NCBI GenBank assembly: GCA_954871525.1
Contig: OX940862.1
Span: 41,098,232 to 41,162,231, forward strand
Source: Parietaria judaica
Lineage: Eukaryota; Streptophyta; Magnoliopsida; Rosales; Urticaceae
Length of the DNA: 64,000 nucleotides
Reading direction: 5' to 3'
Each line of letters begins with the position of its first letter. Within the stretch, counting starts at the first letter, position 1. The notes below the pieces were generated by a model. That model had not been told where the DNA came from and ran no database searches. It saw only the letters and a list, made by a program, of their open reading frames with translations. Below are positions 11,209 to 23,635 of this stretch, piece after piece. Both the position numbers and the translations under genes were made by a program.

Positions 11209-11694
11209 ATGGATCGGCGCCAGCTGTACAACACCCACGTGAAGCTCCTGGCCTTCGACCTCCTCTCGCTCTCCGCCACGTCATCCGACCCCTCCGCCCT
11301 CTCCCGCGGCGGCGCGCTACTCTCACGCGCCGAGACCGTCGGCGTCGTCGCGTGGCTCGACCTCAAACCCGACCGCTTCCTCCGCTTCGGCGTCGACGAC
11401 GGCACGGGCTGCGTCGCCTGCGTGCTCTGGCTCAACCACCTCACCTCCTCCTTCCACGCGCGCCGCAGCGCGCCGGACTCTCGGCTCGCCGCCGCTGCCG
11501 CCCAGCGCGCGGCCTCCGCCGTGCGCGTCGGCGCCGTGGCGCGCGTCCGCGGGCGCGTGTCCAGGTTCCGCGGCGAGATGCAGATCAACGTGTCCGACGT
11601 GGCGGAGGAGAGGGACCCCAACGCCGAGACGCTGCACTGGCTCGAGTGCTTGCGGCTGGCGCGTCGCCGCTACGATGCTGTGTCGCGCGAGTGA
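11209..11694 (+). CDS. STN1: CST complex subunit STN1 (telomere capping)
   Basis: Single-exon frame of 161 residues, as in other plant STN1 genes. It starts at the ATG at 11209 (MDRRQLYNTHVKLLAFDLLSL). STN1 is the small OB-fold subunit of the CTC1-STN1-TEN1 complex, which binds telomeric single-stranded DNA, protects chromosome ends and helps fill in the lagging strand. The OB-fold spans residues about 40-140: SRAETVGVVAWLDLKPDRFLRFGVDDGTGCVACVLWLN, then VRVGAVARVRGRVSRFRGEMQINV. The C-terminal motif ERDPNAETLHWLECLRL is characteristic of plant STN1. The length equals that of plant homologues, which lack the C-terminal winged helices of the animal protein. The coding region is strikingly GC-rich, especially at third positions, against AT-rich flanks, so long shadow frames occur on both strands here. 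Confidence 0.93.
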   Translation: MDRRQLYNTHVKLLAFDLLSLSATSSDPSALSRGGALLSRAETVGVVAWLDLKPDRFLRFGVDDGTGCVACVLWLNHLTSSFHARRSAPDSRLAAAAAQRAASAVRVGAVARVRGRVSRFRGEMQINVSDVAEERDPNAETLHWLECLRLARRRYDAVSRE

Positions 11695-14211
11695 GGCGCG
11701 TGGGCGTGTTTTATGTTTGTCGTTTGTACTTTGTACGCTCAAACTTAATATCTTAGCCGAATGAAATAGATAAAAGTTGTCGTTCTATGTTCACTCTGAA
11801 AGACAAAATGTCGTTTTAGCATTATATTTTATTTAATTTCACTTAAAAAACAATCTTATAATCATCTATACGTTAGTGTTTGTAAATAATTTTTCAATTT
11901 TTTATAAGGATGAAAAAAAAAATCATGACATTCATTTTTGTTATGACATTCATTTTATACAACCCAAACTAAGGTTTTATTCTCATCTCACGCCCAAAAA
12001 AAAATAATCTTATTTTTAAATACAAGAAATAGGATCTACAGAATGTAATCTTTATTGAAAATAGTTTCATTTAGTATTTAATTATGACTCAATGCTCTAA
12101 CTTAAGTAAAGAAAACATTTTCGAAAAAATTGGACCATCCCAGTTGAGCCTGGTCTCATTAAAAAACAAAATGTATTTTTAAAATTAAGATCAGATTTTA
12201 CTATGAAAAGCGAAAAACCTAAACTATGCTTAAAAAAAATCAAAAGTTATCGGTATCCGATTATAGTTTCACAATGAATAAAATAAATAAATAAATAAAT
12301 AAACCTAATATCAATATGATTTATGAAGGCCTAATACTGAGTACAGTTTGATAAAGTATTGACAGTTGGGTAACTGTTACATTTGATTCTCTGCCAAAAA
12401 TATAGAATTAAATTCTGCAATAATGTCGTTGATACTCAGAAATCAGAATAGGGCTTGACTGGATTAATGTAGCATATAGGTAAATTTTTACTCTATTCAT
12501 CATTCATTCATATAAAATAGGCAATTTTTTGCCTATTCATTTGTAAAGGGTGCTATTTGATATTAATGGGATAACAACCAAGAGATCCAAAAACAAAAGA
12601 AAATTACGTTTTTACTGAATTGAGCGGTTTTTGCACCAATCTTTAAACGAGAGACCTATTGTCGCGCTAATCTTATTCGGATTAACCGTCTCTGTATATT
12701 TCTCTGAATTGAAAGGTCATTATAGTCAATAATTCTAGATATTTATAGTCGATACAATCTATCTAAAAGGTCCTTTTAAAATAAAATATACAAGTTTAAA
12801 TATTTTTATCTCCAGCTATGAACATTATTTCCAAGATAAACTAAGAATTTGATTTAAAAAATTAGGAGGACAATATTTTGGATACAAGGGTTTGTAATCT
12901 TCACATTAGATTGAACACTAACCATTTATATATAAAGTAATTAGAAAATACTATTCTAATTGATTAAGAAAGCACATGTATAACATCTAAATTCTCAACA
13001 ATACAAAAAAACTTTATATTTTAATGGGTTATTTGCATAGAAAATACCTCATATTTTCAGTTTATAGCATTTTAATATCTAAGGTAAAAAAAATTGATGG
13101 TAAAATCACTATCGTTACAACTTTAATGCCAATATTAATATTTGTCGGTAAAAGTTACTAACTTTGCGTTTCTGTAGCACTTTAAAAATCACTAACATTA
13201 ATGATTACTATCAAATTTTAATGTTTTTTTATTTACAAATTTTAACATTAAATATTAAAAAGGTTACAAACTTAAAATATATGATATTTTCACCGCAATA
13301 ATCTTTTTATTATTATTATTAAAGGAGAGTAACTTGATGGGGTGATCATGGGATACACACTTGTCTAAATCCATCCATCACAGGCAAACTCTTAAAATTA
13401 ACAACATTTATGATGTTAAAATTAAAAATAAGTAACAAATTAAAGAACCAAGATTGCAATTCATGTCTATTTATGTGTCATTGCGTAATAATTTGTAGGA
13501 GGTCCATTTTTTCTGGAAATAGAGCTCTGAAAGTTTAGTCAGTGAAAAGCTTTCACGAGTAAATTTTCATGCAAATACAGGGTTTTTTATCCAAGGAAAA
13601 CGCTTTGATGTGATAGTGATCAACCATTTTTAAAAGAAAAATTAAATAAAAAACTTTTATTGCACTCTATAACTATCCCACGCTTGAAGAAAACAATAAA
13701 TACAAATCAGAGAAAAATGCAACAGAACAAGGTAATTTGGTGATTTAATTAAAAAAAAAAAAGTTCAAATATTTATTGAAACAATTGAATCATTAGGTAG
13801 TTGTAAGTTTCCAAACTCTAAATTATCATTTGAGGGCTCTTCAAAAATAGAGTTACCTCGAGGAAGATCGCTTTTGTGCACTCGTTCACCATAAAGTGTC
13901 ACGGAACTTTGAAAGAATTTTCTTTAACACATAAATATACGTTTACGATCAAATGTGTTTACGACATTTTTAGTGAGACAATTTGTAATTGCTTCTCAAG
14001 AAATACCCTCTTGCTTCTTAACGAAATTTGAGATTGGTATTAATCTTGACCTGATGTATATGATTTATTGAAATTTTGTTTGTGCCTTATTGTAGGCTTT
14101 AATGGATTAAAGCGACATATCATATCATTTCATACTACTCGTTCTCAATAGTTTTTCATGCTAAAATTGTTTCGTGTTCATGAATGTGAACGGATTACAT
14201 TCAATATATAT
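11695..14211. other. Intergenic DNA, no gene seen
   Basis: AT-rich spacer with a short AAAT tandem run near 12277-12304. Nothing with coding character or clear transposon ends was found, although short stretches near 12640-12720 look like old dispersed repeat. Confidence 0.5.
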
Positions 14212-14220
14212 TTAATTTAA

Positions 14221-15172
14221 GGGTAAACTGTTGTTAATGTACCCGATGTTTGATCGGCTGCAGATTATGTACTCAATGCTTATTTTTTACGGCTAATGTA
14301 CTCAAACTTGACCTTCAGCGAGTGATTCATCCTCTATATGTACACTTTTCGTATTTTTGATATAACTCATTCATTTTTCGTCCAAATTTTATGTACGGCC
14401 TACGGTTGGAAAGATACGAGATAGGTCTAAAACTTTAGTGTTTTAGGTTTTTTAATAAGAGTTTTAAAATTATACGAAATTTCAATTACAACGTAAAACT
14501 GGACATTAGTTTAATGCAAAATATTTTGTTCGAACAAATTTTAATCTACTTAATGACTTTTTATGATAAAACGTCAAACTAAAAAGCTATAGATAAATCT
14601 TTATCTTTGTAAAGGTAGTTTATTTATAAATATTGGACAAAAAAAGAGTGAGTTATGCCCAAAAAATGAAAGATGTGATGTGAAGAAATCTTTCTTATTT
14701 TTGGCATAACTTACTCATTTTTTGTCCAAAATTTATAAATAAATTACCGTTGGAAAGATAAAAGATTTATATACAACGTTGTAGTTTAATGTTTCATCAT
14801 AAGAAGTCATTAAGTGTATTAAAATATTCTCGAAACAAATATTTTGCACTAAACTAATGTCCAGCTTTATGTTGGAATTGAAATTTTGTATTTTTTTTTT
14901 TTTAACATAATTTAAAACATCAAAGTGGTAGATCTATCTCTTATCTTTCCAATCGTAGGTCGTGCATAAAATTTGGACACAAAATGAGTGAGTGATGCCA
15001 AAAATACATAAAGTGTATATATAGAGAACAAATCACTCGCTGACGGTTAAGTGATGAAAAACACGAAAAAATCTAGCGGAATCAAGTTTAGGTATATTAG
15101 CCATCGAAAATAAACATTTGATACATTATCCGCAGCCTATCAAATATTGGGTACATCAGCCGCAATTTACCC
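14221..15172. mobile_element. Foldback Mutator-type (MULE) non-autonomous element
   Basis: A 952-bp near-palindrome. The left arm begins GGGTAAACTG at 14221 and the right arm ends at 15172 with its inverse (CAATTTACCC). Homology between arms runs almost to the centre near 14690, so each arm is about 460 bp. The 9-bp duplication TTAATTTAA flanks it (14212-14220 and 15173-15181). A 9-bp TSD with very long terminal inverted repeats is typical of Mutator-like elements. No coding frame is present. Confidence 0.85.
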
Positions 15173-15181
15173 TTAATTTAA

Positions 15182-16842
15182 ATGCTAGTAAATGACAATA
15201 TGAACAATTCTAGGATTAGAACAAAGATAAAGAAAAAAACAAAAGGTTCGTGAGTATATGTCAGCACAACACACACAGAGAGAGAAGGGTAATAAAGAAT
15301 GTAAAGGGAAATAAGAGAGAATAATAAGTAGTAGTGAAACTGAAAGTTCTTTTTCTTTTTCACTTTCATTCTTCAATGCTGTGCTGTGTTGTGGCGTGCA
15401 AATAATGAGAAACAACAAAAACAAGTAAACGACATACTGATTCTAGGGAAGAAGAAAAAATTGATTGAGAGAAGAAGAAAAAAAAAACCTCACAAATCAA
15501 TCTGAATTTTATGCATTTATGACAAAGTAATTGACTGATTTTGTTTTTCCATATTTATTTCTACTGGGATTGTGCCCAAATACCAATATTTTTCTTTGCA
15601 ATTAATGAATATGGTCAATCAAATAAATAAACACCCATTGCTTCTTAAGGACTACGTGTATTTATTTATTATTGCCCATTACTCGTAGTTACTTAATGGT
15701 TCAAAGGAAGACAGTCAATGGGAATTGGTTCAAGGTCATGTAATATGCAGTTTTCGCTGATTTTTCCCATACTGATATACACGGGTATACTTCAAATTGA
15801 ATAATTTAACACGAGAAATCTCAAAATGTCGAAGAAGTCTTAATTTGAGTTATGCACGTGTAAAAAAAAAAATCAACATAAATGAGCACAAATGGGATGA
15901 AACAAATCAAAGACTCAAATTTCACGACCTCGACTACATAAAAATTAGGTACTTTTTCTGCATTTATCCCAAATATATCTGACAAGGAAGTGCATTTAAT
16001 CGAAGTATTGCATTTGCCTGTGGTCCTTAATTTGTCTGTCACGCTCGGATAAAATGGATTTTCACGTTTCTAGATTTGTATAATGTTTTTCACCGTTTTA
16101 TCTAAAGGTGCTCAACCCAGATTCTCCATTGGTTTCTGCAACTTTGTTTGTTCATGAATATCTGAATTTGGACAATAACATGTTTCATACTAAAGTACAC
16201 TTTGAGTGTCTTTTCTTAATTATAAGTTGGGTTTATTTGTGGTGTAAGTACTAAATCTTATACTCAGTATAGCGGCCGGCATATATATGAATCTCATTTT
16301 ATTAGCAATACTGCCTAGCTGAAGGTCACAAAGCAATATCAAAGCCCAACTTTATCTAAGTCTCATTTAAAAATTGTTACATTGGAGACACATGTATGTT
16401 GATGATTGAACTCTGAATTATTCGTTATTTTTATTAAATTAGAGTCGTGCGCGTTTGTCTAGCTTAACATACCTTAACACGAAAAGAATGAAATTAGACA
16501 TAAACACTATTTTGTGATTTAGGAACTAATCATGGCTAAAAAATAAATTTGGAATATGCGGTACAAGGTTGAATACTTATGCCGAAAATAACCCGTGTAA
16601 GTTTATTGTTCATTAAGTATTTCGCAGATTCGGGACAATTCGTATGCCCCGTCAATTTGATTCTTGACTTTATTGTCTCGGCTTATTTTACATAGGTTGT
16701 GGCTCGCCTCATGTATTGTTTTATGACTGAAGATATGATCTCGATTTGTCATATTAAATTATTTAACTCATTTAACTTATTTAATTGATAGTGTTAATGT
16801 AAGAGATATGTAATATACATATATATATATATAAATCAAACT
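15182..16842. other. Intergenic DNA, no gene seen
   Basis: AT-rich, with purine-rich low-complexity stretches around 15270-15490. Short open frames here are not supported as genes. Confidence 0.45.
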
Positions 16843-17634
16843 TAGGGGTGAAAATTTTGTACTCGATTCCCGGTTTTGTCCCGGTTCTGGACCCGGTACC
16901 GAACCGTTTTTCGCAAAAAAATCAGTTTTTTTCTTTTTAGTATAACCTAAAAAGGGACGTCCCGGTTCCGGTTTGAAAAACCAAAACCAATTTAAAATAT
17001 GAAATTCCCGGTTTTCTTGTCCCGGTTCCGGTTTTATGTCATTTTGTTATACGTTTGTCGTTTTTTAGCATGTCATTTCTTTTAAATCGTTTACTATTAT
17101 GTTCTTAATCTATTATTTTATTTTTTAAGCCCATTATTTTAACATGTCATTTATTTTTCAGCTATTACACGGTATTTTATTTATCATGCCATTTCTTATA
17201 TGTTGTTTTGTTATAAAAAATAATTTGTTTGTACTCGGTATTTACTATTTAGCATTTTAGACTCGGTTTTTTGCACTGAGATTTGAATTTGGTATTGTGA
17301 AGTTCACGACGTGAACTCGGATTTTGCATTTGTTTATTTTGTATTTTGCTTTTGTACTCGGATTTGGTATTTTACGTTTTGGATTTACTCGGATTTGGTA
17401 ATTTTCATGTTTCTATCTTGGATTTTGTCCCGGATTTGTCCCCGTTTTCGTCCCAAATTTTGGTCCTAAAAAAATCGAGATTTTAATCGGTGTCTCGGTC
17501 CCGGCACTGATTTAAATAAAAAAACAAGGACTTTTAAGAACCAAAACCAAAACCGGGACAGAAAACTGTGTCCCAGTTTTTCCGGGACAGAGACAAAAAA
17601 TAGTCAAATTCCCGGTTCCCGGTTCTGTTTCAGA
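16843..17634. mobile_element. Non-autonomous hAT-like element, copy 1 (CCGG-rich ends)
   Basis: Begins TAGGGGTGAAAATTTTGTAC, a common left end of plant hAT elements. Both ends are rich in CCCGGTTC/CCGGGAC subterminal repeats (16865-17040 and 17415-17620), while the middle holds degenerate ACTCGGATTTGG-type repeats. The first 315 bp match a second copy starting at 50929. No coding frame, and the right end and TSD could not be fixed exactly. Confidence 0.55.
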
Positions 17635-18758
17635 TGTAGTTAAATAATGTAATTTAAAAAAAAAAAAGTTAATTAGCAACATTACTCTTTTTTACCAACG
17701 GAGCAACATACTTTCTTAAATTAAACAACAAACATATAACTAGTACTTGGTTTCTAAACATATTAATAACATATATATAAAATGCAAATTTGGTTCACTT
17801 ATTGTATCTTAGCGACTCCCCTTTTCATGTTCGGGTAAATCGTGTCTTAGGTAATCATATCCGTTTAAATCGAACTTTAATTCATTTAAAATCGACCCAA
17901 ACTCGTTTAAGTCATATAATACACTATTATTCATGTTTGTACCCGAATTCAAAATTCGTTGAAAAAATCTGCAAGTTTTCGTAATTTTAATTTTTAAGTT
18001 TATTGTGCGTTGAGTATCTAGTTGACTTGGTCAGTAAATGTATTTATTTGTGTCATATTTTATGACCTCATGATATTGATGTTTGTTATGAATAGCCAAT
18101 AAGTGTGTTGTGACTGGTGATAAGATAGGTCAAATGTCATTAATTAATTATTTAATTGATCAAGACTACTTTTGACGTAATCCAGTTAATACTTCTAATC
18201 TGATTGCCTAATTATGATTAAGTTTACGCTTTGGCCTTTAAGACATCAATAAGTTTATCTCAACGACCATCTAATCTAGAAGATATTTCTCTTTTTTTTT
18301 TCTTATCAATAATAAATAATCAGGTTAGGTTTCTCTAAAATGAAGACTCAAAATTCGTTTAATTTTAAATAAAAACAAGATTTTAAGTAGAGAATATTAT
18401 AAATATAAATAATTAGAGCTCTCTATGAGATGCTTTCTAATTGAAGCAAATCATCAGAAGCTGATGGAGCTAGAAGGTGAAAAACGAAGGTCCAATATTA
18501 TCTACAAGGTAAAAAAGGATCTGCTCTGAATTCAGGTTATGTTTTTATTTAATATTGTTGGCAGAGAAAGCATGGGTAATTTTGAAAACAGTTTATAGTA
18601 CACTCACTACATATCATGTCAACAAAAATTCGGGTACTAATGGAATTGGAAAGTACGATTATTATTCATTAGTATTTTTCTTACGGAAATGTACTATGAA
18701 CATGAGTTAAAAAAATAAAAATAGTGATATGTGAATATTTTTACCACATAGATCTCTT
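17635..18758. other. Intergenic DNA, no gene seen
   Basis: AT-rich. A short open stretch near 18425-18525 has exon-like composition but is too short to assign. Confidence 0.4.
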
Positions 18759-18766
18759 AGAATAAT

Positions 18767-19019
18767 TAGTAGCGGAACAAGAAAATACATGTCGAGGGGC
18801 TAAATAAACTTTTTTTTTTATTTATAAAAAATTATTGTTAGGTAGGGGGTTATATAGATTTTTTATTGAAAATTTAGGGGTTAGATAAAATTTCATATGA
18901 ATTTATACTTAAAAAATAAAATTAACCTATTAAGTATACACTTTATTTTAATTTTATTTTTTTAGAAAGGGGGGTTTGAATTTTGAACCCCACCCTCCCA
19001 AAGGAATGGTCCGCCTATG
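18767..19019. mobile_element. hAT-type MITE with 8-bp TSD
   Basis: A 253-bp unit starting TAGTAGCGGAACA and ending with the partial inverse of that sequence (TGGTCCGCCTATG). It is flanked by a perfect 8-bp duplication AGAATAAT at 18759-18766 and 19020-19027. The ends match each other only in part (core GCGGA-CA). No coding capacity. Confidence 0.65.
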
Positions 19020-19027
19020 AGAATAAT

Positions 19028-19970
19028 AACATACAAACCAGATTTAAAAGATTCGCCGAGTGGTTAATTTTACGGGTATAATAATAAAAATAAACATTTT
19101 TTTTAGATTAGTATTTACCAATCATAATTTATTTGCATTAAATTTAATTTAATATTTAACATTTTTAATATTCTCTATTAATAACTAAACAAAATTATTA
19201 TTTTCTTCCAAAATTTTATATTTTCCAGTAAAAATTTGATTTAAATTTCCGATTACTGTGAAGGGCAAGGCCGCTTCTGCTTATTAGTAGATAACGTTAT
19301 TTTTATTCCTTAAAAATGCGTACTCGTTTATCTAATTTCAAATTATATTAAAAAAATGTTATGTGTAATATTTTTGTGTTATATAACATTATTACTTACT
19401 ACTATTATATTCAAAGTTAATTTACAAATCCAAGAAACTACGTTGTAGTTTGTGCATGTGCATAAACGACGTCACTGATTTGACTGGGCCCCACGAGTAT
19501 TGGGCTTTACAGTCGCGTATAAGCCCACTATTTCCAACATAGCTCAATAGACAACACTGTCTGTTAGATAGTTGAATCTTCACCGTTCATTTCCTTGTGG
19601 TCAATCATAGAGTAAAAAATCCAATTTGTTAGTCCTTCTTGAAGTATTTAAAATTTTAAATTGACTTTTTTGTGAGGCTTAACAAAAAAAAAAAGACACT
19701 AATTTAAATTTAAAATAAATAATATTATTTATTGACAATTTCTTTTGGGCATTTGAAGTTTTTTTTATTTACTTATAAAAACTTATAAATGCAATTAAAA
19801 CCGTTACATAAGACAAGTATTTGATGAACGACACTAATTGTGATTTTCATTTTAAAAACTCTATTAATATTGATTTTTCTGTTTAGAGAGTATGTATATT
19901 TGTTAATATAGTTTTATTTCTTAAAATGATATTTGTCTTTGTAGTTTGCTTAGCTATTGTTTTTCTTTTT
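19028..19970. other. Intergenic DNA, nothing recognised
   Basis: AT-rich spacer without a supported gene or repeat end. Confidence 0.4.
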
Positions 19971-20182
19971 GCAATTTAGCTAAACTTGTAATGAGATTGA
20001 TTCAATTTCTAATAATTACTTGATAAAAAAATAAGGTTAATGAGTCAAATGCTCATTTTGATCAATTTTTATTTTTGCAATTTAGCTAAACTTGTAATAA
20101 GATTGATTCAATTTTTAATAATTACTTAATACAGAAAATAAGGTTAATGAGTCAAATGCTCATTTTGATCAATATTTTTTTA
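19971..20182. repeat. Tandem duplication, 106-bp unit, two copies
   Basis: The unit starting GCAATTTAGCTAAACTTGTA at 19971 recurs from 20077. Both copies include AATGAGTCAAATGCTCATTT and differ at only a few positions. Confidence 0.85.
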
Positions 20183-20529
20183 ATATGTCTAAATCTATAA
20201 ATAGTAATTAAAACCACCAATTAATTTATTTGTGAACAATTATATCCCTCCTAATATATGTACGTATCAAATTTCCTAACTATTAATTATCGTATTTTAT
20301 TTTTTTATTTAATTAGCTAATAATTAATTTCGAATTTCTTTGATTACTTGTTCCTTAATTGTAGCTTAAAAAAACTAATTAACGTAAAAAAATTCATAAA
20401 ACGTTGATTATTAAAAAATGTGGATAAGTTAACCTAATTAATAGGATTATTCAAAATATTTTTTTAACTAAACATGGAATAAGATCTGAAGGAAAAAAAA
20501 TCTATATGAAAGCTGTTTTTGAGTTTTTA

Positions 20530-20860
20530 GGTGTAGCTTTTCATAGTGGTAAATGTAATTACGAAACAGTAATACTAGTTTAAAAATTGTATAATTGTAG
20601 TTACGAAATTGTAATTACGAAACTGTAGCCAAGAATATGTAATATCTTGTAAATACAAAACTACAAATCTATAATTGTATTTACCAACTGTGACTTTACA
20701 TACGAAGTTGTAACTGTAAATTATAAATTGTAACTAAAATGATCAGTATTCTTAAATACAAATGTATTTTTTGTTACAAATACGTAAATATAATTATGAA
20801 TACATATATGTAGTTACGAATACGTATATATAATTACCAAAATTGTAACTTAATTACCAC
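20530..20860. repeat. Degenerate short repeats of TTACGAA type
   Basis: About 330 bp made of irregular repeats such as GTAATTACGAAA, TAGTTACGAATACG and GTAACTGTAAATTATAAATTGTAAC on both strands. The period is irregular, so it is a cryptically simple region rather than a true array. Confidence 0.5.
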
Positions 20861-20898
20861 TCCACGTTGTAGCCTCTCCGAACAAACACTCCGGCGAT

Positions 20899-21213
20899 TT
20901 GGTTGATCATCCCGTTCTTGTCCCCGAAGAATACCGAACTCGTGTGCCCCCAAAAAAAACTTGGAAAAGCGAGATTCGCATTCAAGTTCACAAACTCAAT
21001 CTCAAAATAAAATTGAAACAATTTTGGATGGAGAAGTACTTGGACGACGGACAGACTGAATCAAGAGAAGAAGGAAGCGAAGATAAAGCGCCCAAGGTGT
21101 TGCATCGCCTGGCGAAGATGAGTTTGTTTACAACATGGGATATCGATGGCGGTAGCGAAAGCGAGAGATTGGAAGGATTCATTGGAGCAGAGTTGGTCCA
21201 TTTTGGAAGATGA
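20899..21213 (+). other. Isolated GC-richer open frame, unknown
   Basis: An open frame of about 104 codons whose upstream end uses TTG. The first in-frame ATG is near 21028 ([23 protein letters not shown]), which would leave about 62 residues ending GFIGAELVHFGR. It stands out in base composition from the AT desert around it and may be a captured or decayed exon. No family was recognised and no splice partner found. Confidence 0.2.
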
Positions 21214-22192
21214 AGAGCAAAGCGTACGAAGGTGGTGGTATTCGCCGTCATTGTCAGTGAGCTTCGCTTTTTGGTTTTGAAACAACTTCGATGACAAAGA
21301 AAATTAAATGAGGGAGCGGACTACGATAATTCTAATAAAATTAAAATGAAATGTAATTAAATGACTTATAATATGGGAGGTCAAACTTAATATAGGAAGA
21401 AATATAATTAAATTTAATATTAGAATTATTAATCAGGGTTAACTTAGTCCAAAAAATTTATTAATGTGTCGAAAACTATTTTTGTATACTATAGGCAAAT
21501 TTCTAAATAAATTGTTACATTTTACGTATTTCATGGAATTTTTTTTTAAAAAAATATAAGGATTGAATTTTATATTTATTATAAATGTTACAACTTTCGG
21601 TTTTAATAGTTAAAATAACGAAATCCGCAGTATTGGGTACTTATAATAAAAAAAATACACTAAAAAAATTAAGCTAATTTTTCCATTTATTTCTTTAGAC
21701 AACTGTCAGTCAAACTATAAATACAAAAATTATTTTAATTATATAAAGGACAATTGATCATAATGTACATTTTGCTATGAATATACCGTATTTGTTGGTG
21801 TAGTGATTCATATTTGAATGTCGGAGAAGTGAAGGACAGAGAGTCCACATCAAGTGCCACGTCACTGATTTACACAAAGGCCCATTGTGGGCTTACTAGA
21901 ATATATCTCTTTTGCCAGAAGGTGTAGAAAACGACATTGGAACAAAATTTATTAGAAAATCACAACTAATTACTTTAATATTAATATAGTAATTATAAAA
22001 GGGGAAATTCAATTTATATCAAGGGTACTTGGGTTTTTAAACCCATGTTTGCGTATAATTTATTTTTATGAACACTTTTTTTTTTTTTTCATTTCAGACG
22101 AGAGGATTTTTTTTTATAAAAAAAAAACCAAATATCCTGATTCATAAATTTGTTTTCAATTTGATTTTTTTTATTGAAAAAATCCCTAAAAG
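21214..22192. other. Intergenic DNA, nothing recognised
   Basis: AT-rich spacer with homopolymer runs; no supported gene. Confidence 0.4.
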
Positions 22193-22201
22193 AAAAAATA
22201 A

Positions 22202-22649
22202 GGGATAATAGCGGCATAAGTCCTCAACCTTTACTCAACTGGGGCGGCATAACCCCAACCCCATTTAATAGCGGTATAAGTACTAAAAGATGATTTCCGT
22301 CCATATTTGACTAACGGAAGTAGTCAACGTTTGCGTGGTCAGCTTCTCATCAACATGGACGCCACGTAATCCGACATGTCATTATAAATGCCATCCTCGC
22401 GTCATCAAATTTAATGCAATCGCCATTAATTCTGCATTAAATTTGATGACGCGAGGATGACATGTATGGTGACATGTCAGATTACGTGGCGTCCACGTTG
22501 ACGAGAAGCTAACCACGCAAACGTTGACTATTTCCGTTAGTCAAATATGGTATGAAATCATCTTTTGGTACTTATATCGCTATTAAATGAGGTTGGGGCT
22601 ATGCCGCCCCAGTTGAGTAAAGGTTGAGGACTTATGCCGCTATTATCCC
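22202..22649. mobile_element. Foldback Mutator-type MITE
   Basis: A 448-bp near-perfect palindrome. It begins GGGATAATAGCGGCATAAGT at 22202 and ends with the inverse at 22649; the arms of about 215 bp meet around a loop near 22425. A perfect 9-bp duplication AAAAAATAA flanks it (22193-22201 and 22650-22658). Arm features pair along their length, for example the GACGCCACGTAATC and GATTACGTGGCGTC blocks. No coding capacity. Confidence 0.88.
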
Positions 22650-22658
22650 AAAAAATAA

Positions 22659-23079
22659 TAATGCTAAAAGGCGTTGGCAGTTTGCACAAAATAGATATGT
22701 GGGTGTGCATTAAGCAATAGGGTGGCTTTTAAATTAAAGCTGAGAAAAAAGCAAAAGAAAATCAATTCCTTCCAAGATGGATTGAAGATTATATACTTTA
22801 CCAAAAGTACAAATCAAAGATCATCCTTTGACTGCCTCGTTTGTCTACCTATTTGTTAACATATATTTTTCTCGTTTAATTGAAAGAAATTTGTAACAAA
22901 TACCAATAAAATTATAAATATTCTTAAAAATTACTCATTCTATATTGAAATGTGTACTTTTCAAAAAGTTTGTACAAAATCTACATTTCATTTGTATCAT
23001 TGACTTGCAATAGAGTTAATCAATTTTTTTTCTTCATTATTTGGTATCCTTAACCTGATTCTAATTATTAGTATTTCAA
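22659..23079. other. Intergenic DNA, nothing recognised
   Basis: AT-rich spacer without a supported feature. Confidence 0.35.
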
Positions 23080-23395
23080 TAACCTTAACCTGCTTCTTAA
23101 AATCAATTAACCGGATTTACGGTTATCAAAACCTGATAACTGGTTTTAATAATTTCAACTTGTTTTAAAACTGTCTCCCGTTATGAAACTGGTTATTCAT
23201 TTAAATATATATATATATGTATATAATATTCAACACATTTTATGAAGAAAAAAAATCAAATCTAAATAACACATATTGGTTCAAAATAAATCGCAAGTAA
23301 AACATAAATTTCCAAAAATATAAATAAAAAAGTAATATATATATATAATTTTTTCTATGCAGGAAAGTAACCCTAACTCTCTAACTTAATTCTAA

Positions 23396-23426
<31 letters not shown>

Positions 23427-23635
23427 TTAGTTACAAAAAGAATCACTAATGTAAAATCAGATAATGGAGAAAAATCAGATACTTAATATTCATATATATA
23501 TTAATATTAAATATTAAGAACCGGATACGGTTAACCATAAGTCGTTTCAGAAAAATTCGGTAACAATTATTTTGAACCAGATAATTTTTTATTACGATTT
23601 TAAAATTTGATTACCGGTTATTTCTTACACCCCTA
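23080..23635. mobile_element. Probable non-autonomous hAT-like element, left end unclear
   Basis: The right end reads TTACACCCCTA at 23625-23635, the inverse of the common hAT end TAGGGGTGTAA. Subterminal blocks on both sides carry ACCGG/CCGGT and AACTGGTT motifs. A left TAGGGG end and a TSD were not found, so it may be truncated. Confidence 0.35.
23401..23426. repeat. AT dinucleotide microsatellite
   Basis: (AT)13 run. Confidence 0.9.

Noticed and set aside
10962..11756. Long frames overlapping STN1 in other frames and strand (219, 139 and 134 codons)
   Set aside because: GC-rich shadows of the real gene with Arg/Ala/Pro-rich translations.
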